Below, piece after piece: positions 34,528 through 43,434 of a stretch of DNA of 64,000 bases. Location of the stretch: the NCBI GenBank assembly GCA_017134815.1, contig CP071032.1:496001-560000 (forward strand). Reading direction: 5' to 3'. The DNA comes from Lentisphaerota bacterium. GTDB lineage: Bacteria; Verrucomicrobiota; Lentisphaeria; Victivallales; Victivallaceae. The notes below the pieces were generated by a model. It ran no database searches, had not been told where the DNA came from, and saw nothing but the letters and a program-made list of their open reading frames with translations. A program made the translations under genes and the position numbers. Positions within the stretch are counted from its first letter, which is position 1, and the number at the start of each line of letters is the position of its first letter.

Positions 34528-37500
34528 ATGACAAGGTGTTTGCCATTATATCTGCTGGGGACTTTCATATTTGCATATTTTTCACTGCAGCCCGCAGTAT
34601 CGGGCTACGAAGACGATGACTTTGCTCCTTTGAAGGCTTGGCGTCAGGGCTATAGTTGCTCTGACAAAGGCGAGCAGAACAAAGCTAAAGGGAATAACGC
34701 TGAGGCTCTCCGGTGGTTCCGGAAAGCCTTAAACTATTATGAAGCGGTAAGCAGGGCAAGGCCTGACTGGAATCAGAACATTATTGGCAAACGCATTAAA
34801 TACTGCCGGCAGGAAATAAACAGTCTTCTATCCTGTACAGCCCCCTCGCCGACTCTGAAAAATAACACATCTTCCGAATACTCTTCAAAATCGTCAGTTT
34901 CATCTTCAGCCCTCAATGAGCTCAGTTCTGAAAACGAAGACCTGAAAACTGAGTTAAAAAAGTACAAGGCAAAGCTTTTCAGTACTATGGTTGATCTTGA
35001 TGATACCAGACGTGAATTGAAGCAGAAAGCAGACAGTGCCGATCAAATTGAAAACATGATGCGTGAAAAAAGATTACTTAACCATAAATATAACCTGCTT
35101 CTGGAAAAATATGAATCCCTGCAGACCAGGCTGTCAGAGCCGGACTCAGAGAAAACCCGCCTGAAGAATCAGTTGCTTGAAGAAAAGATGCAGGCGGATA
35201 TTATAAATCAGCGTTTGAAAATGCAAAAACGTAAAGAGAATGAACTCCGTTCGGAAATGGCAGAGCTTTACCGGCTGAAAACAGCTCAGAAAATGAAACT
35301 TCAACAACTGAAAAACTCGCTCAAATCTGCCCAACGCAGAGTAAATACGTTCAAAAAACAACTTAGTGTCGCTGCTATTGAAAAACTCGGTTTGACTGAC
35401 ACTGTCAACCAAACCAAAACCCGGGTGGAACAAGCCCTGAAGAGACTGGCACAGAAAGATGCTGAATTAGAGAAACTTAATAACTGGCTGCTCGAACTCA
35501 GGGAAAAAGGAGGAAATCAGTCGAAGCTGAATAAGGAAATTGCAGAAAGATCAAGAATCATCAGCAATAAGTATGATAAACTGCAGAAAGAATATGATGA
35601 GCTAGCCGGACATAAACAGGCACTTGCTGATAAACTGCGCTCAGCCAATATGGAATATGTTCAGATAAAAAAGACGATGCAGAATATTGATCAGCAGAAA
35701 AAACTGCTGTTTCAGGATTATCAGCTTCTCCAAAAAAAATATTATGAACTAGAGTTGTGTGAACAGTCTAATGCAAAAGAGCTTGGACAAACAAGAGACA
35801 AAAACAGTAAACTTGAAGCTCAAATCAACTTATTGAGTAAACGGTATGACAAGTTGAAAGGCAGGCTGAACCGCAGAATGAGTTCAGAGTACCAGAACAT
35901 TCTGGATCTGAAGAGCAAAAACCGTAAACTGCTCAAGGAAATTGAACGGGATAAAATTGCTTATGGCCAAATTTCTGAAAAATGCCGAAACAAAGAAAAA
36001 AGTATCAACAGATTAACTGTCAAACTGGAAAGTATAAAAAAGGATTTTCGAGCGCTCTCCCTCCAAAATAAAGTCCTGATGGAGGATAAACTTAAACTGA
36101 AAGAAATATCGCAAACCTGCCTGGAACTGCAGCAAAAGAATAAAGCTTACCAGAATGACCGTAAGGTAATTGACTCATTAAAGTCGGAAAAGGATCATCT
36201 GCTGAACAGGTTACAGGAAGTAGCTATTCTAAAAAAGCAGATAATGGGCTTGGAGAAGCAGAATCAAGCACTCTCCGATGACTGCAGTAATTTAAAAATG
36301 TCGATGAACGACTTCCTTAAGTTACGCGAACAGCTGAGAAGTGCAAAAGAAAGCATTACTGGATTAAGGCGTTTGCAGCAGGTAAACACCAGTCTGAACA
36401 AAGATTTATCAAAACAAACTGAAAAGTGTGCTCTTTTAGAGGAAAAATTAAAACTTGTCACGGCCCGCCAACCTGATTTAGTCAAGCTTCAAGCTGAAAA
36501 TGCCGGTCTTAGTACTACTATCCAGGTTTTAAACAAACAGTTAGATGCACTGAAAAAGCAACAGACAGATTTGCTTAAACAGAAAAATTCAAATATAGAT
36601 TTGAAAGCCAGGCTGGCAGCTTTGGTTGCTGAAAATGCAGAAAATGAACAGCAATGCCGTCTGGCTTTGAAACAGCAGCAACTGCTTAAAGATGAGATTA
36701 AAACCAACTGCGCTGTTATAGCTGAAAAAGACAGGATCATGCAATTGATGCAGAATCAAATACGGCTCCAGGGCAATAAGCTGGTGATGTTAAATCAATT
36801 AAGAAAAAATAATGCCCTATTAGAGGAAAAAATAGAGCGTTTAACTGCTCAAAATCGTATACTTGCAGCAAAACAGCTGAATAAGAGAAAACTGGTTAAT
36901 CAGTTTAAGGCTATGAATAATAATTATGCCGGACTGGAAAAGAAATATAAAGATACAGTTGACCAGCTGACTGCGTTGAAGAGTGATAAAGCAGAAAAAT
37001 TAAAAAGGTTTGAGCAGCTTACCAGTGAACTTGATAGATTGCGGAAAGCCGGTAATAAGAATATGAAAAAATTCGGAGCCGAAGTTACTGCTCTAGAAAA
37101 TGTCAGTAAACACAAAGATCAAAGAATCACCGCACTGCTGGAGAACATAAAGGACCTCAATAGAACAATTCATAATAATGAAAAGACAAAAAATGAACTG
37201 GTACTGAAGGTGAAAGCTGAGTACAGAATGGATATAGATCGGCTTGAAAATGCAAAACTAAAATTAAAAAAACGCCTGATTGATTTAAACGGTATAGCTG
37301 ACAAAACCGCGATTAACCTCACTGCGCTTGAAAATAGAAACAAGCTGCTGGTATCACGTCTGGAAAAATTATCAAACCGCAACAAGTATCTAGAAAATAA
37401 GAATAAACAGCTGGCTGAAAAAGTTCCAGAGCAACACGTGGTCAATGCTGCCACACCCTCGCAACTAAAGAAGCTTCTAGACAGCGGAATCAAGGCAGAA

Positions 37501-38433
37501 CATAGTGGTTCCGAAGATGTTGCAATATGGCATTATCGCAAATACCTGGAAACAAATCCTAAAAATGCTGAAGTGAACCGACGCCTCGGGACCATTTTAA
37601 TAGGACGAGAACAGTTAACAGAAGCTGCCGCCTTGCTGCAACGAGCTTACCTGCTGAATCCGGATGAACAAAATACAGCCTTAAATTACGGAAGAATTCT
37701 GCTGATGCAGAATAAACCCGGTAACGCCTGTGCCGTTCTGGAAAAAGCAATCAGGCATCACCCGGACAATTATGCATTATTGGTTGAGTTGGCAAAAGCT
37801 CTTGTAAAAACCGGCAGCAGCAGGGAAGCGGCAAAGCTTTTAAATACCGCGGTAAAACTGCAGCCTGAAAAACCTGGGGCCTATCTCGAACTGGCAAAAG
37901 TCCAGCTAAATTCAAATCAGCGCAAACTGGCTGTCAGGCATTATAGAAAAGCCAGAGAGCTCGGAGCTGTTCCGGATCCATTACTTGAAGAGAAGCTGAA
38001 AAAACAGCTTGATGATAATTCGGAAATGACCGCCTTCCTGAACAAAGCTGCCACAGAGGCTGAAACCGGCAATGACTGGGTCTCCGCCGCCTGGTACTTC
38101 AATCAGCTGCTTCAGCTGAACCCTGACAACCGGTTATTCAGATTGAAGCTGGCTGCGACTCAGCTCATTCAGAAACAGTTCAAGAGCGCCAGCAAAACTA
38201 TTGCTCCTCTTAAGTCAACTTACTGCGGTGCAATCATTTTTTCTGCCGCTCAAGCCGGCAGCTGTGATTTTGCTGCCGCAAATACTTGGATAAGCAAAGG
38301 CTTAAATCTGCCTAAAGATCATAAAATAAATGCTTTAAAACCACTTTTAGAGGTCTACATCAAGCGCTCAAGACAAAAAGGTTCTGCCGTCAAACTGAAA
38401 CAATATCTTTCCAGACTGGAGAAAGTAATTTAA
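34528..38433 (+). CDS. Giant exported coiled-coil protein with C-terminal TPRs
   Basis: A 1301-residue protein with a signal peptide (YLLGTFIFAYFSLQPAVSG, ending about residue 25) and no other membrane segment, so it should be periplasmic or surface exposed. Residues 30-100 hold a TPR-like unit (NNAEALRWFRKALNYYEAVS). From about 130 to 965 there is an almost unbroken coiled coil rich in Lys, Glu, Leu, Gln and Asn; a rod of this length would exceed 100 nm if fully extended as one helix. From about 968 onward come TPRs (SEDVAIWHYRKYLETNPKN, LTEAAALLQRAYLLNPDEQ, ACAVLEKAIRHHPDN, REAAKLLNTAVKLQPEK). The ATG follows ACGGAGA. The next gene starts at the base after the stop codon, so the two are coupled. 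No catalytic motif is seen; a scaffold or spacer role is an inference. Confidence 0.85.
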   Translation: MTRCLPLYLLGTFIFAYFSLQPAVSGYEDDDFAPLKAWRQGYSCSDKGEQNKAKGNNAEALRWFRKALNYYEAVSRARPDWNQNIIGKRIKYCRQEINSLLSCTAPSPTLKNNTSSEYSSKSSVSSSALNELSSENEDLKTELKKYKAKLFSTMVDLDDTRRELKQKADSADQIENMMREKRLLNHKYNLLLEKYESLQTRLSEPDSEKTRLKNQLLEEKMQADIINQRLKMQKRKENELRSEMAELYRLKTAQKMKLQQLKNSLKSAQRRVNTFKKQLSVAAIEKLGLTDTVNQTKTRVEQALKRLAQKDAELEKLNNWLLELREKGGNQSKLNKEIAERSRIISNKYDKLQKEYDELAGHKQALADKLRSANMEYVQIKKTMQNIDQQKKLLFQDYQLLQKKYYELELCEQSNAKELGQTRDKNSKLEAQINLLSKRYDKLKGRLNRRMSSEYQNILDLKSKNRKLLKEIERDKIAYGQISEKCRNKEKSINRLTVKLESIKKDFRALSLQNKVLMEDKLKLKEISQTCLELQQKNKAYQNDRKVIDSLKSEKDHLLNRLQEVAILKKQIMGLEKQNQALSDDCSNLKMSMNDFLKLREQLRSAKESITGLRRLQQVNTSLNKDLSKQTEKCALLEEKLKLVTARQPDLVKLQAENAGLSTTIQVLNKQLDALKKQQTDLLKQKNSNIDLKARLAALVAENAENEQQCRLALKQQQLLKDEIKTNCAVIAEKDRIMQLMQNQIRLQGNKLVMLNQLRKNNALLEEKIERLTAQNRILAAKQLNKRKLVNQFKAMNNNYAGLEKKYKDTVDQLTALKSDKAEKLKRFEQLTSELDRLRKAGNKNMKKFGAEVTALENVSKHKDQRITALLENIKDLNRTIHNNEKTKNELVLKVKAEYRMDIDRLENAKLKLKKRLIDLNGIADKTAINLTALENRNKLLVSRLEKLSNRNKYLENKNKQLAEKVPEQHVVNAATPSQLKKLLDSGIKAEHSGSEDVAIWHYRKYLETNPKNAEVNRRLGTILIGREQLTEAAALLQRAYLLNPDEQNTALNYGRILLMQNKPGNACAVLEKAIRHHPDNYALLVELAKALVKTGSSREAAKLLNTAVKLQPEKPGAYLELAKVQLNSNQRKLAVRHYRKARELGAVPDPLLEEKLKKQLDDNSEMTAFLNKAATEAETGNDWVSAAWYFNQLLQLNPDNRLFRLKLAATQLIQKQFKSASKTIAPLKSTYCGAIIFSAAQAGSCDFAAANTWISKGLNLPKDHKINALKPLLEVYIKRSRQKGSAVKLKQYLSRLEKVI

Positions 38434-40191
38434 ATGGATATCAAAGCTTCCAGAAACAGTTATGTCTATCTTGCAACAATAGTTGCTGCATTTTCAGTTA
38501 GAACGGTACTTTTCGGGTTCTGGCTGTACAACCCGCTGCGTTTTTACAATCAAGTTGCCGGGCTTGACATGCAGACACTTGTGAACCTGGGGGCACGGCT
38601 GTATAATGGAGAAACCACATTCACCCTGCATAAATTAGCGCTTGCCGCTGCCATGCTCTTCAACAAAGGGCGTCCCTGGCCTGATGCGGTTATAGTAGTT
38701 CAGCTTTTAATGGGAATAGCTGTTGCATTATTAACCGCCTGGTGCGTGTTGAGATTGAAAGGCGACCGAGCTTGGGCGACTGCCAGCGGTATCCTCGCTG
38801 CGTTATATGCCCCTGCTCTAATATATCAGGTTGTAATACTTAAGGAAGCGTTTCTGACTTTTTTCGCGGTACTGGCTCTTGCCGGTTTACTTTGGAGCCA
38901 CCGTAAAAACTTTTCCGGGATATCAGTCTACATTGCCGGTGTGCTGCTGGCTCTGCCGTGCCTGTGCCGGGTTACAGCATTACCCTTTGCCGGGCTTGCT
39001 TCGCTGTGGATAGCCTTAGTAATGATCAGAAAATTATCTAACTGCAAAAAAACTGTTCAGAAACTGCTTATAAAAATGTCCCTCCTGGCACTTGGAGTCT
39101 TTTCTGTTTTTATCCCCGCATCTGTGTTAAATTACAATTTGACAAACGGCAGTCAACTATTGCCTTTTAACTTGAATATCAAATATGCCTTTAACCTTGG
39201 AAGTGTGCAGGATATTAAAACCCTTGATGTTCCTGCTACTCAAAAGACAGCTAAGTCACTTCGAAACAGAGACATTTTCGTTAAAGGACTGACTTTTATC
39301 GAAAATTTCATAAGAAAGGTGCCGCTGATTTTTCAAGCCAGGGAAATTCCCAATAACCTGAATTATTATTTTATCAAGCCCTTATTACCTCCGTTAAATT
39401 ATATGATCGGACCATATTTACTGCTACCTCTGGCTGTTACAGGCTTGATTATGCTGATTTTTGGAGGAAGATTTTTTCGAGCTGAAAGTATTATACTGGT
39501 TTTTATTGTCGCTTATATTCTGCCGATTTGCTTTTTTTACCCATTAGGCCGGTATCGTTTAGTTCTTTACCCGGTATTTTGCATGGTGGCACCCTACCCG
39601 CTTTTATATGCCATAGACAAGTGGCGAAGCGGCTCTGCCAGAGCAAGAAAGATGATTGCACTGCCGGCAGGTATTTACTTTACTGCACTTGTACTAACCT
39701 GCCCATCAGGAACTTTTATCAGGGCCTCGGATTTTGTTTCACATGGGAAAGCTGCGGCGGCGGGACATAAAAATCCGGCGGCTGGATTGCCATACTTTCT
39801 GGCAGCATACAAAAAGTCTCCTGAAAACCAGTCTGCTGTCATAAATTTAACAGAAACTCTTATGCAAATGAGAAAAAATAAAGAAGCACTGGCCGTAGTC
39901 TACAAAGCACATATGCAGAATCCAGATAACCCTGCTTTTAAATACTATTCCGGCATGCTGCTGCTCATCAATAGAAAATATTTCCAGGCGGAAGCCGTAC
40001 TTAAAAAACTTGCGCCTGAGTCGCTTGGAAAATTGCGCATAAACTACTTTTACATGCTCGGAGAGGCTGCCAGAATGCAACAACGACCTGAAGTTGCTTT
40101 AAATTATTACAAAGCGGCTTTAGCCGCCAATCCAGCTCCGGATCAGCGCAAGCTGATTGAGCAGCTGGTCAGCAACCTTCAACGCAAATAA
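38434..40191 (+). CDS. Polytopic GT39/PMT-like membrane protein with C-terminal TPRs
   Basis: A 585-residue protein whose ATG immediately follows the stop of the coiled-coil gene, so they are translationally coupled. About ten transmembrane helices fill residues 10-430 (for example VVQLLMGIAVALLTAWCVL, LIYQVVILKEAFLTFFAVLALAGLL). The pattern resembles the dolichyl-phosphate-mannose/lipid-phosphate-sugar transferase superfamily (GT39/ArnT, C type), including an early periplasmic loop with acidic residues (GLDMQTLVNLGARLYNGE), but I cannot verify the catalytic Asp/Glu. The last 140 residues are TPR-like (NKEALAVVYKAHMQNPDN, RKYFQAEAVLKKLAPESL, RPEVALNYYKAALAANP). It probably transfers a sugar from a lipid carrier to a protein or glycan outside the membrane, perhaps to its upstream partner. 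Confidence 0.68.
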   Translation: MDIKASRNSYVYLATIVAAFSVRTVLFGFWLYNPLRFYNQVAGLDMQTLVNLGARLYNGETTFTLHKLALAAAMLFNKGRPWPDAVIVVQLLMGIAVALLTAWCVLRLKGDRAWATASGILAALYAPALIYQVVILKEAFLTFFAVLALAGLLWSHRKNFSGISVYIAGVLLALPCLCRVTALPFAGLASLWIALVMIRKLSNCKKTVQKLLIKMSLLALGVFSVFIPASVLNYNLTNGSQLLPFNLNIKYAFNLGSVQDIKTLDVPATQKTAKSLRNRDIFVKGLTFIENFIRKVPLIFQAREIPNNLNYYFIKPLLPPLNYMIGPYLLLPLAVTGLIMLIFGGRFFRAESIILVFIVAYILPICFFYPLGRYRLVLYPVFCMVAPYPLLYAIDKWRSGSARARKMIALPAGIYFTALVLTCPSGTFIRASDFVSHGKAAAAGHKNPAAGLPYFLAAYKKSPENQSAVINLTETLMQMRKNKEALAVVYKAHMQNPDNPAFKYYSGMLLLINRKYFQAEAVLKKLAPESLGKLRINYFYMLGEAARMQQRPEVALNYYKAALAANPAPDQRKLIEQLVSNLQRK

Positions 40192-40217
40192 AGCAATCTG
40201 CAAAAATCTTCGTTATA

Positions 40218-41594
40218 TCAATTGTGCAGTTGCCTTTCAAGCAGGGAAACAGAGCGGCGCATATTTTCGTTCTTTGAGCAAAGCTCCGGAACTTTCTTGC
40301 ATGCGTTCATGACAGTCGCATGGTTCTTGCCAAATGCTGTGCCTATTTCCGGAAAGGAAAATGCAGTCAGCTTTCGACATAAAAACATTGCAACCATTCT
40401 GGGTTCGGCAATATTTTTGGGACGCTTGGAGCTTAAAATGTCATTGACACGAATATCAAAATGTTCTGCCACCGCACGCTGGATAGCTTCAAGTGATATA
40501 GTTTTTGAAGCGTTTTCCTCTTCGAGCAACTTATGCAGCAATGTTTCAGCTTTTTCTACAGAGATCGCTGAAACTGACATTGCAGAAGCAAAGGCAACAA
40601 GGCGGAGCAACGCCCCCTTGAGTCTTCTCACGCTCGATGAGATATTGGCGGCAATGAATTGCAGGACATCATCTTCAAGTTTTACAAGGTGTTCCTCCTG
40701 CATCATTTTCAGAATAGCCAGGCGTGTTTCAAAACCGGGAGCATTTATCTCGGTTGTAACTCCGCTTTCAAATCGTGAGACTAACCGGTCCTCAAGGCCG
40801 GCAATTTCACATGGCTGCTTATCAGAAGTCAGAATAATCTGTTTATTCTGGTTATAAAGCGTGTTGAAAGTATTGAAGAATTCTTCCTGCAGCTGGGTTT
40901 TATTAGCCAGCATATGCACGTCATCTACCAGCAGTATGTCCACGTTTCTGACAGAGCTGCGGAATTCGGCGTGCTTTTTTAAGCGCAAAGAGTCTACATA
41001 GTTGTTAAGAAACTCTTCACACGTAGTGTACTTAATACGTATACTGGGGTCTTTAATCAGAGATTCATGGGCTACAGCCTGGAGCAGGTGAGTTTTACCT
41101 ATTCCGGTACCACCATATATATATAATGGATTATAAAGCCCGGCGTTTTCAGCCGCAGTTTTTGCGGCAGTATAAGCGTAGCGATTTTCTTCACCAACTA
41201 CGAAATTTTCAAAAGTATGACGGCTCAGACAGTTTGAAGGTCGCTTGCTGGGCAGCTTTACCTTGCTTTCACTGCGTTCTGGTGATGCTGATATCTCCTT
41301 TAATGCCGTTTTGCCGCGAGTGTTTTTTTCAGGAGTATGGCCATACTCAAATTTATAAGCATAATCAATATCGTCAATTGATGCCAGAGCATCTGAGAGG
41401 ACATCATCGAAATTGTCCTTGAGCCAGTCTGCGAAAAAATCATCTGAAACGCCCAGCACAATTACATTTCCGTCAAGATTGACCGGAAGTATGTTTTGAA
41501 ACCACTGTTCATATGTGGTCTTATGTAATTGCCGCTGTAATCTGGAGGCTGCTTCATTCCAGATAATTTCGGCTTTGGTTTCCTCTTTTCGCAT
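40218..41594 (-). CDS. dnaA: Chromosomal replication initiator protein DnaA
   Basis: A 458-residue initiator that binds DnaA boxes at the origin and melts the adjacent AT-rich DNA. Domain I (about 1-90) has the expected YEQWFQNILPVNLDGNVIV pattern; a linker follows; the AAA+ domain III shows YGGTGIGKTHLLQAVAHE (Walker A, about 160-177), LLVDDVHMLANK (Walker B, about 219-230) and sensor regions SRFESGV; domain IV ends with the DNA-recognition motif FGKNHATVMNACKKVPEL (about 420-437). The length is normal. The start ATG has no strong ribosome-binding site. It lies beside an AT-rich intergenic region with near-consensus DnaA boxes that may be the origin or the site of autoregulation. No dnaN or gyrase gene is adjacent, unlike the classical arrangement. 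Confidence 0.96.
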   Translation of the reverse strand: MRKEETKAEIIWNEAASRLQRQLHKTTYEQWFQNILPVNLDGNVIVLGVSDDFFADWLKDNFDDVLSDALASIDDIDYAYKFEYGHTPEKNTRGKTALKEISASPERSESKVKLPSKRPSNCLSRHTFENFVVGEENRYAYTAAKTAAENAGLYNPLYIYGGTGIGKTHLLQAVAHESLIKDPSIRIKYTTCEEFLNNYVDSLRLKKHAEFRSSVRNVDILLVDDVHMLANKTQLQEEFFNTFNTLYNQNKQIILTSDKQPCEIAGLEDRLVSRFESGVTTEINAPGFETRLAILKMMQEEHLVKLEDDVLQFIAANISSSVRRLKGALLRLVAFASAMSVSAISVEKAETLLHKLLEEENASKTISLEAIQRAVAEHFDIRVNDILSSKRPKNIAEPRMVAMFLCRKLTAFSFPEIGTAFGKNHATVMNACKKVPELCSKNENMRRSVSLLERQLHN

Positions 41595-42216
41595 CGTGCG
41601 AACCCCTTTATTTTTCCTGATAAGTGTTACTAAATAATTAAAGTTATTAACAGTTTTTATTTCTGCTCAGCTGAGCAGAGATATTTACGCAAATCTAACA
41701 TTGTTAAGACGCTAAAAATTACACGCTATTGTGATACGATACTAATATTTCTTAGATAATAAAATGCCATAAGCTCTTGATTTTGAGCTTGAAGGGCTCA
41801 AAATCGAGCATGGAAGCTGAGAAGTTAAGCTGACTCAAAAATAATTTGCGTAAGTAAAGCTTAATTCAGCTCAAAATAAAAAACTTACACAATGTTTTCT
41901 AAAAAACTCATAACTTATCAACAAGTTATTAACAGCCCCTCAATGCTTCCCTGGCGGGCAACAATAATAAAGTTATTTGACTTTTGTCAATAATCAAATA
42001 AAAAACTAAAATATTTTCAAAAAAAATCAAACAACCTTACCCATCCCCGGGCTTTCTAATTTTAGTCCTTTCGGGGTGTAAAAACAAGTAAAATTGAAAG
42101 ATTTTCGGTGTATTAATTATAAGTGATTGAAAATGAATCGAATTGTTTTACTGTATGTTTATATGTTATAAAAAAACGCATTTGCAGCGCTAAGTTATTT
42201 AAGGAGTAAGCGATAA
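41595..42216. other. AT-rich dnaA-nagA intergenic region, candidate replication origin
   Basis: A 622-base gap between the divergent dnaA and nagA genes. DnaA-box-like 9-mers: TTATTAACA at 41644-41652 and 41926-41934, and TTATCAACA at 41915-41923, each one or two mismatches from TTATCCACA and all in the same orientation. The stretch from about 41960 to 42040 is extremely AT-rich and could be an unwinding element. A long stem-loop lies at 41773-41809. There is no coding frame of note. It may be oriC, or only the dnaA regulatory region; the sequence alone does not decide. Confidence 0.45.
41773..41809. repeat. Long inverted repeat upstream of dnaA
   Basis: GATTTTGAGC (41779-41788) and GCTCAAAATC (41796-41805) are perfect inverted copies, extended outward by GCTC (41773-41776) and GAGC (41806-41809) with a two-base bulge. 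GCTCAAAAT recurs at 41869-41877, so the element may be a protein-binding site as well as a hairpin. Confidence 0.7.
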
Positions 42217-43410
42217 ATGAAAAAGAACCGCAAACTGTTCATAACGGACTACTGTCTGACTCCGTTAAAGAAGATTGAAAAGAGTGCGATTCTATGTCAG
42301 GATGACAAAATTCTGGCAATTGGCGGGGCATCAGCTTTTGTCCGGGAAGAAGGTCTTGAAATCTATGACTTTGAAAACGCATACGCTACTCCCGGATTCA
42401 TTGATACTCATATTCACGGCGCAGGCGGGTTTGACAGCACTAATGCTTATACCGGCCGGGAAAAGATTGAAGATATGAGCCGAATACTGGTTGAACGGGG
42501 TGTAACCACCTTTATTCCGACTGTGGTATCCGATGAGAGTGAAAACATGCTGAAAAACCTTGCTGCTCTTTCTGAGATGATGGGCAGAAAGCTTCCGGGA
42601 GCCGAAGCAGTAGGCGTAAATATCGAGGGGCCATTTATCAATCCAAAGAAATCCGGCTCACAGGAATCGAGTTTCATACGTGATAAGATAGACCTTGGAT
42701 TTTGCCGTGAATTACTGAGTGCGGCAAATGGAAAGGTAAAGAAAATGACCTTTGCTCCCGAACTTGAGGGCGCGGTTGAACTTGTTGAGCTGCTTCGTGA
42801 TGAGGGAGTGATTCCATCTATGGGACACAGCCTGGCTCAGGAAAAAGAGACCCTGCGCGCGATTGACGCTGGAGCCAGAAGCTGCACCCATCTCTTTAAT
42901 GGTATGCCGCCCCTGCATCAGAGGCGGGTTACTCTGACCGGAATCATGCTTACAGACGCCAGAGTCAGTGTAGAGCTTATTATAGACGGCCGGCACCTGC
43001 ACCCGCGCATGGTCGATCTGGCCTGTCGCTGCAAACCATTTGATAAAGTTATTGGTATAAGTGACGGTACAATGGGCTCTGGAATGCCTGACGGCGATTA
43101 TCATATCGGTCCGACTCCGATAAAAGTTGAAAACGGATTCTCCCAGAATAAAAGCGGGCTGCTGGCAGGGACCACGACGCTGCTGGACACCGGCTGGCAC
43201 AGCCTTATGAGTTACAGTCACATGCGCGAGATAAATGCGGCTGCATGCGTCACCAGCAATGCCGCAAAAGGTCTAAACCTTGAAGACCGCGGTTTGCTGC
43301 AGCCGCTGAAGAAAGCAGATATTGCTTTTTTCGAGCGCGGCACCAACCGTCCTTTGATGACAGTATGTGGCGGCAAAATTGTTTTTAAAACTAACACTAA
43401 CCTCAAATAG
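42217..43410 (+). CDS. nagA: N-acetylglucosamine-6-phosphate deacetylase
   Basis: A 397-residue amidohydrolase-superfamily enzyme that removes acetate from GlcNAc-6-phosphate to give glucosamine-6-phosphate, for amino-sugar use and cell-wall recycling. Motifs in order: the His-x-His metal site in DTHIHGAGGFDS (about 63-74), NIEGPFINPKKSG (metal-binding Glu, about 134-146), MGHSLAQ (His, about 204), CTHLFNGMPPLHQR (His, about 227-240), and the catalytic Asp in GISDGTMGSGMPDG (about 283). The length is that of the family. The ATG follows AAGGAG. No nagB or transporter gene is adjacent. A methyltransferase gene follows after 24 bases. Confidence 0.95.
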   Translation: MKKNRKLFITDYCLTPLKKIEKSAILCQDDKILAIGGASAFVREEGLEIYDFENAYATPGFIDTHIHGAGGFDSTNAYTGREKIEDMSRILVERGVTTFIPTVVSDESENMLKNLAALSEMMGRKLPGAEAVGVNIEGPFINPKKSGSQESSFIRDKIDLGFCRELLSAANGKVKKMTFAPELEGAVELVELLRDEGVIPSMGHSLAQEKETLRAIDAGARSCTHLFNGMPPLHQRRVTLTGIMLTDARVSVELIIDGRHLHPRMVDLACRCKPFDKVIGISDGTMGSGMPDGDYHIGPTPIKVENGFSQNKSGLLAGTTTLLDTGWHSLMSYSHMREINAAACVTSNAAKGLNLEDRGLLQPLKKADIAFFERGTNRPLMTVCGGKIVFKTNTNLK

Positions 43411-43434
43411 ATTCACGATAGGATTAAATGCTGA

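Noticed and set aside
40222-40857. 211-codon open frame antisense to dnaA
   Set aside because: Overlaps the conserved AAA+ and DNA-binding domains of DnaA, which are clearly coding on the other strand.
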